A DNA stretch of 8,368 nucleotides from Methanosarcinaceae archaeon. GTDB lineage: Archaea; Halobacteriota; Methanosarcinia; Methanosarcinales; Methanosarcinaceae. Of this stretch, positions 5,285 through 8,368 are shown piece by piece. Position 1 is the stretch's first letter, and every line of letters begins with the position of its first letter. The stretch covers positions 1-8,368 of the forward strand of contig JAGAEB010000128.1 of the NCBI GenBank assembly GCA_017613335.1, read 5' to 3'. A program made the translations under genes and the position numbers. Below the pieces are notes generated by a model, which saw only the letters and a list, made by a program, of their open reading frames with translations, made no database searches and had not been told where the DNA came from.

Positions 5285-6082
5285 TCAGAGGATCTTTTCG
5301 GCTCTTTTTGAATAATGATCGAACAGTTCAGTGTTCCATACGAGAGCAGACCTGTCAAAGCTGATGATCCAGCGTGTTTCGTATTCATTGACAATTTTTG
5401 AATTTTTGCTGCGGAACAGTGAGAGATAAGCGAAGATGTCTGTGATGCAGACGGAAGCCGGTCTGGCATCATCGTCATCCGGACAGATAAGTATTGAAAC
5501 GGATCTTTTTTCCATGACATCGCAGAGGACATCCTTCTTTTCGTTTCTGATGCGGTCGAAAACGCTTCCGGTGAACATGAAGAGAACGTTTTTCCCTGAA
5601 AGGGCTTCATTGAAATAAACGTCCGCATATACCGGATTATAGTATGACAGGAAGCATCTGATCGATGATGATCTTTTGAGATTTTCCGTGAATTCGGCCG
5701 GAAGATCGAACAGATAATCCTGTCCTGAGTCGAGGATCCGGTAATCGCCGAGTTCACCGATGCGTACGCAGAGATCCGGCGGAATGCATGAGAGATCTCT
5801 TTCAGACCAGTAATCTCTGTCTTTGTTGATCACGGCCAATGTATTGAATAACAGATTCATATTTTCGGCAATGATAAAGCCGACAGGACTTAATTCACAG
5901 AGATCCGATGTCTGAATGACAAGGTTTTCATCCCTGAGTATCTTCAGCTCGGGGGAGAGACTATGCGCAGTCATGTTCAGCTCTTTCATGATGCATTCTG
6001 CGGATTTCGGTCCCCGGATCAGAAGAAGCATGATGGATCTTCTTTTTTTGGAAAACCAGACAATATCATTTAACACATTCAT
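5285..6082 (-). CDS. HTH transcriptional regulator with FilR1 (DUF1724) domain
   Basis: A two-domain archaeal regulator. A winged helix-turn-helix (about residues 8-85, with LLLIRGPKSAECIMKELNMT and KILRDENLV) is followed by the FilR1/DUF1724 effector domain, recognisable from YWSERDLSCIPPDLCVRIGE (91-110) and DLPAEFTENLKRS. The family is widespread in methanogens, and the founding member, FilR1 of Methanothrix, is linked to quorum-type signalling. The ligand here is unknown. I choose the ATG at 6082 (265 residues). It lies 5 bases past the upstream stop, and GTGAT spanning that stop is a plausible ribosome binding site, as in rpl11 and secE. A GTG at 6091 (4-bp overlap) or a TTG at 6097 would add 3 or 5 residues. 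Coupling to the upstream hydantoinase-like gene suggests that it may control that pathway or its own operon. Confidence 0.9.
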   Translation of the reverse strand: MNVLNDIVWFSKKRRSIMLLLIRGPKSAECIMKELNMTAHSLSPELKILRDENLVIQTSDLCELSPVGFIIAENMNLLFNTLAVINKDRDYWSERDLSCIPPDLCVRIGELGDYRILDSGQDYLFDLPAEFTENLKRSSSIRCFLSYYNPVYADVYFNEALSGKNVLFMFTGSVFDRIRNEKKDVLCDVMEKRSVSILICPDDDDARPASVCITDIFAYLSLFRSKNSKIVNEYETRWIISFDRSALVWNTELFDHYSKRAEKIL

Positions 6083-6087
6083 AGGAA

Positions 6088-8367
6088 TCACGGACAAACG
6101 GCACAGTTGTTTTTGGTATGCGGCGCGGACATGACAGAGTACAGTGCGTCAAAATGATCAATGCAGAAATTTACCTGTAAACCGGAAACGTTTTGGGAAT
6201 AAACGCGTCGATTTATATATTTTTCGCTCTGAATACATAAAAATCCGGGGTGCATGTGAAAAACATATCGGAAGCGCGGATCTGCCGTGCCTTCGAAAAT
6301 ATACTTTGTTGAGATCGGAACGGATCCGTCGACGGTGATGCTTTCGGATCTGACTGAGAAAGAGACGTCGCTGTCATCGACGGATGCTTTTCTCATATAA
6401 TCATAGATCATTTCTTTTCCTGCGGCTTCAGTATACTTTACTGCTTCGCTGATCGTCGGGAAGATGCGTCTTCCGTCCGGCGCATGAACAATGACGGATT
6501 TTGTCCGGATGTTGTACCGCGAGTCATTGTATGACATCCGGATGCTGATCTCGACTCTTTTGGAGACTTTTCCGGCCAATGCGCCGACGGCATTTCCGAT
6601 GTCGGCGTACGGCGGGACGATGATGTCTGCATCGAGGTATTTTTTGATGTCTTCGGCGTAGGCTTTGACCGGACCGCCGATCATGACGACAGGCAGATCT
6701 GTCCTGAACCGGACATTGCTGTTTTCAAGAAAACGGCTGATCTCTTCGCGGGTAACGTTCCCGCAGAGAAAATGGATGATCCCGCAGGCCATGTTTTCGG
6801 CAAACATCTGCCGGATGCGGCTGCACAACTCTTCCGGAGACAGCTGAACAAATTCAGCCAACAGAGAAACGACCGCTTCTGACGCTTCAGCATCCCATTC
6901 ATTGAAAACATGAGAAACGTGGAGGATATCCGTCGGTGTCAGACCGATGAGACGGACAAGTTTTTTCTGAACAAGTTCGCCGAGCGCTTCTGTCGGGACG
7001 AATTTCATATCCCAGAGGATATCCGGCAGCGGTGTCGGGGTGTCGCCGATGCGCTCATAGATGCGGCAGGCATCCGGACTGAGCGTTTCCGAAATGTTTT
7101 CGGGCGATGCCGTTCTCATGTAAAAGATCACCGGCTGGACGTATCTGCTGAAACGGAGACGGTCTGCGAACCACCTTGTTCTGACGGATCCGATGATCTC
7201 CGGCCATTCGGATGAGGCGCGGCAGATCGGGATCACTTTGAGAGGACCGATGCGGATCTTTTTCAGATTGTCCGGAGAAGAAACGGAAGGAGAGCTGATC
7301 CAGATCAGACTGTCGCCGCCCATGGCAGATGTTTCTGTTTTCAGAGCAGTGACTTTCGTTTTCCTGTTTCCGACGACTGCGCCGTCATCATCTGTCAGCG
7401 CGATGCCCTGACGGATCATGGAAACGTCCGTACTCGTGCCGCCGACATCGATCATGACGCATGTATCAAGACCGGACAAATGCGACGCGCCCAGAAGACT
7501 TGCGGCAGGACCCGAAAAGACGGATTCGATCGGCCGGTATACTGCTTCATTGATATTTCTGACAGAGCCGCTGCACTGAAGAACATTGATCCGTGCCTGA
7601 GAGCCGCGTCTTTTCATTTCATTCTGAACGGATTCCGTGAAACAGCATGTCACCGGCAACAGAGATGCATTGAGGTAGGCCGTGATGCCGCGTTCATAAG
7701 CACCGAGAGACTGAGACAATTCATGTCCGCAGACGACGGGATAACCTGTCAGTTCGATGATCAGCTTTTTGATCCGCAGTTCGTGATCAGGATTCCGTAT
7801 ACTGAAAAAAGATGACACGGCAAAGGCTGAGACTTTATCTTTGACAGACAGGACATATTGTCTGACGGCATCAGCATCAAGTTCTTCGTATTCATCGCCG
7901 TCGCAGGTGTGTCCCCCTCTGGCATGGATACAGTAAGGAATGTCATCATTTTCCGGAAGCCCGTATTCTCCGATGAGGATCAGCGCAACGGGCGCGCCGG
8001 TATTTTCAAGAACTGTGTTCGTCGCAAGTGTCGTCGATACAGATACGGATCTGACTCTGCTCAGCATACCGGCGTCGAGCATATCCAGAACACGGCAGAT
8101 CCCGCCGATCGGATCGGGATATGTCGTCAGAGCAGATCCGAAGGAAAGGACACGGGATCTGTCATCATTCATGATCACGGCATCAGTATATGTGCCGCCT
8201 GCATCTATGCCGAGATAATAAACAGCGTCATGAGCGTCTTCATGTTGAACGTCTTCATGTTGAACGTCTTCATGTTGGACGTCTTCATGTTGAACGTCTT
8301 CATGTTGGACGTCTTCATGTTGAACGTCTTCATGTTGGACGTCTTCATGTTGAACGTCTTCATGTTG
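6088..8367 (-). CDS. Hydantoinase/oxoprolinase family protein (HyuA-like), 5' partial
   Basis: The HyuA/5-oxoprolinase family hydrolyses cyclic amides with ATP and has an actin/Hsp70-like ATPase fold. Counting from the codon at 8178, STTLATNTVLENTGAPVALI is at 48-67, the middle FSGPAASLLGA at 221-231, the second phosphate motif IDVGGTSTDVSMI at 243-255, GGDS at 287-290 and the C-terminal MIGGPVKAY...VPPYADIGNAVGAL at about 499-534. The first phosphate motif, GIDAGGTYTDAV, lies upstream of 8178, so a start there would destroy the ATPase site. The frame stays open upstream through AHDAVYYL into repeated VQHED to the window edge. No ATG, GTG or TTG exists in frame between 8179 and 8367, so the true start is outside. 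The substrate is unknown. No HyuB partner is visible downstream, where the FilR1 regulator follows directly. Confidence 0.88.
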   Translation of the reverse strand, partial: QHEDVQHEDVQHEDVQHEDVQHEDVQHEDVQHEDVQHEDVQHEDAHDAVYYLGIDAGGTYTDAVIMNDDRSRVLSFGSALTTYPDPIGGICRVLDMLDAGMLSRVRSVSVSTTLATNTVLENTGAPVALILIGEYGLPENDDIPYCIHARGGHTCDGDEYEELDADAVRQYVLSVKDKVSAFAVSSFFSIRNPDHELRIKKLIIELTGYPVVCGHELSQSLGAYERGITAYLNASLLPVTCCFTESVQNEMKRRGSQARINVLQCSGSVRNINEAVYRPIESVFSGPAASLLGASHLSGLDTCVMIDVGGTSTDVSMIRQGIALTDDDGAVVGNRKTKVTALKTETSAMGGDSLIWISSPSVSSPDNLKKIRIGPLKVIPICRASSEWPEIIGSVRTRWFADRLRFSRYVQPVIFYMRTASPENISETLSPDACRIYERIGDTPTPLPDILWDMKFVPTEALGELVQKKLVRLIGLTPTDILHVSHVFNEWDAEASEAVVSLLAEFVQLSPEELCSRIRQMFAENMACGIIHFLCGNVTREEISRFLENSNVRFRTDLPVVMIGGPVKAYAEDIKKYLDADIIVPPYADIGNAVGALAGKVSKRVEISIRMSYNDSRYNIRTKSVIVHAPDGRRIFPTISEAVKYTEAAGKEMIYDYMRKASVDDSDVSFSVRSESITVDGSVPISTKYIFEGTADPRFRYVFHMHPGFLCIQSEKYINRRVYSQNVSGLQVNFCIDHFDALYSVMSAPHTKNNCAVCP

Positions 8368-8368
8368 G
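8236..8368 (-). repeat. 15-bp coding tandem repeat (Val-Gln-His-Glu-Asp array)
   Basis: Eight full 15-bp units and 13 bases of a ninth run to the window edge. On the minus strand each reads GTTCAACATGAAGAC or GTCCAACATGAAGAC. The only difference is one silent base in the Val codon, and from 8251 onward the two forms alternate strictly, so the true unit has become 30 bp. In the hydantoinase/oxoprolinase frame every unit encodes VQHED. The unit length is a multiple of three, so copy-number change would alter protein length and not the frame. A degenerate half-copy (Ala-His-Asp-Ala-Val, 8235-8221) sits between the array and the domain. The array's right end is not in view. Confidence 0.93.

Noticed and set aside
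8176..8178. GTG as the start of the hydantoinase/oxoprolinase gene
   Set aside because: It would remove the GIDAGGTYTDA phosphate-binding motif encoded just upstream in the same frame.
8230..8368. Plus-strand frame through the 15-bp array reading Val-Phe-Met-Leu-Asn repeats from an ATG at 8230
   Set aside because: It is antisense to the hydantoinase-like frame, which joins the array directly to a conserved ATPase motif. Open frames on several strands are expected for a stop-free 15-bp repeat.
8236..8368. Phase-variable on/off switch by repeat slippage
   Set aside because: The unit is 15 bp, a multiple of three, so gain or loss of units cannot shift the frame. Only length variation is expected.

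Overview
The window is archaeal and most likely comes from a mesophilic methanogen of the Methanomicrobia. I lean towards the order Methanomicrobiales, but that is inference, not proof. The support is the euryarchaeal gene order ftsZ1 - secE - spt5 - rpl11, an archaeal Spt5 with NGN and KOW domains only, an archaeal FtsZ1, archaeal-type TATA boxes and GGTGAT-type ribosome binding sites, and a helix-turn-helix/FilR1-domain (DUF1724) regulator of the kind common in methanogens.

Layout, left to right. Positions 1-120 are a thymine-free, A-rich repeat tract. On the minus strand, reading from right to left, come ftsZ (2137-3231), secE (1394-1624), spt5 (901-1389) and ribosomal protein L11 (213-698). 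Hairpin plus T-tract terminators follow L11 and ftsZ. secE and spt5 are tightly coupled, but long non-coding gaps separate ftsZ from secE (about 500 bp) and spt5 from L11 (about 200 bp). ftsZ is divergent from an agmatinase (3901-4806, plus strand) across about 670 bp that holds candidate promoters for both sides and a block of degenerate 27-30 bp repeats. A perfect 32-bp tandem repeat block separates the agmatinase from a small heavy-metal-binding (HMA) protein (5010-5213), which ends in a hairpin/T-tract terminator. Convergent to it is a minus-strand pair: a hydantoinase/oxoprolinase-family protein (6088 to beyond the right edge) followed without a gap by a FilR1-domain regulator (5285-6082).

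The left half is core machinery: division (FtsZ), membrane insertion (SecE), transcription elongation (Spt5) and the ribosome (L11). Agmatinase belongs to polyamine synthesis. The hydantoinase/oxoprolinase protein and the regulator look like a co-transcribed accessory unit of unknown substrate.

Two things stand out. First, the hydantoinase/oxoprolinase reading frame runs upstream, with no stop and no possible start codon, into a near-perfect 15-bp tandem array encoding repeated Val-Gln-His-Glu-Asp that continues past the window edge. Second, four of the intergenic spaces carry related low-complexity repeats built on ACAG/CAGAA/ATGAAAG words, always with the T-poor, A-rich strand on the plus strand whatever the direction of the neighbouring genes.
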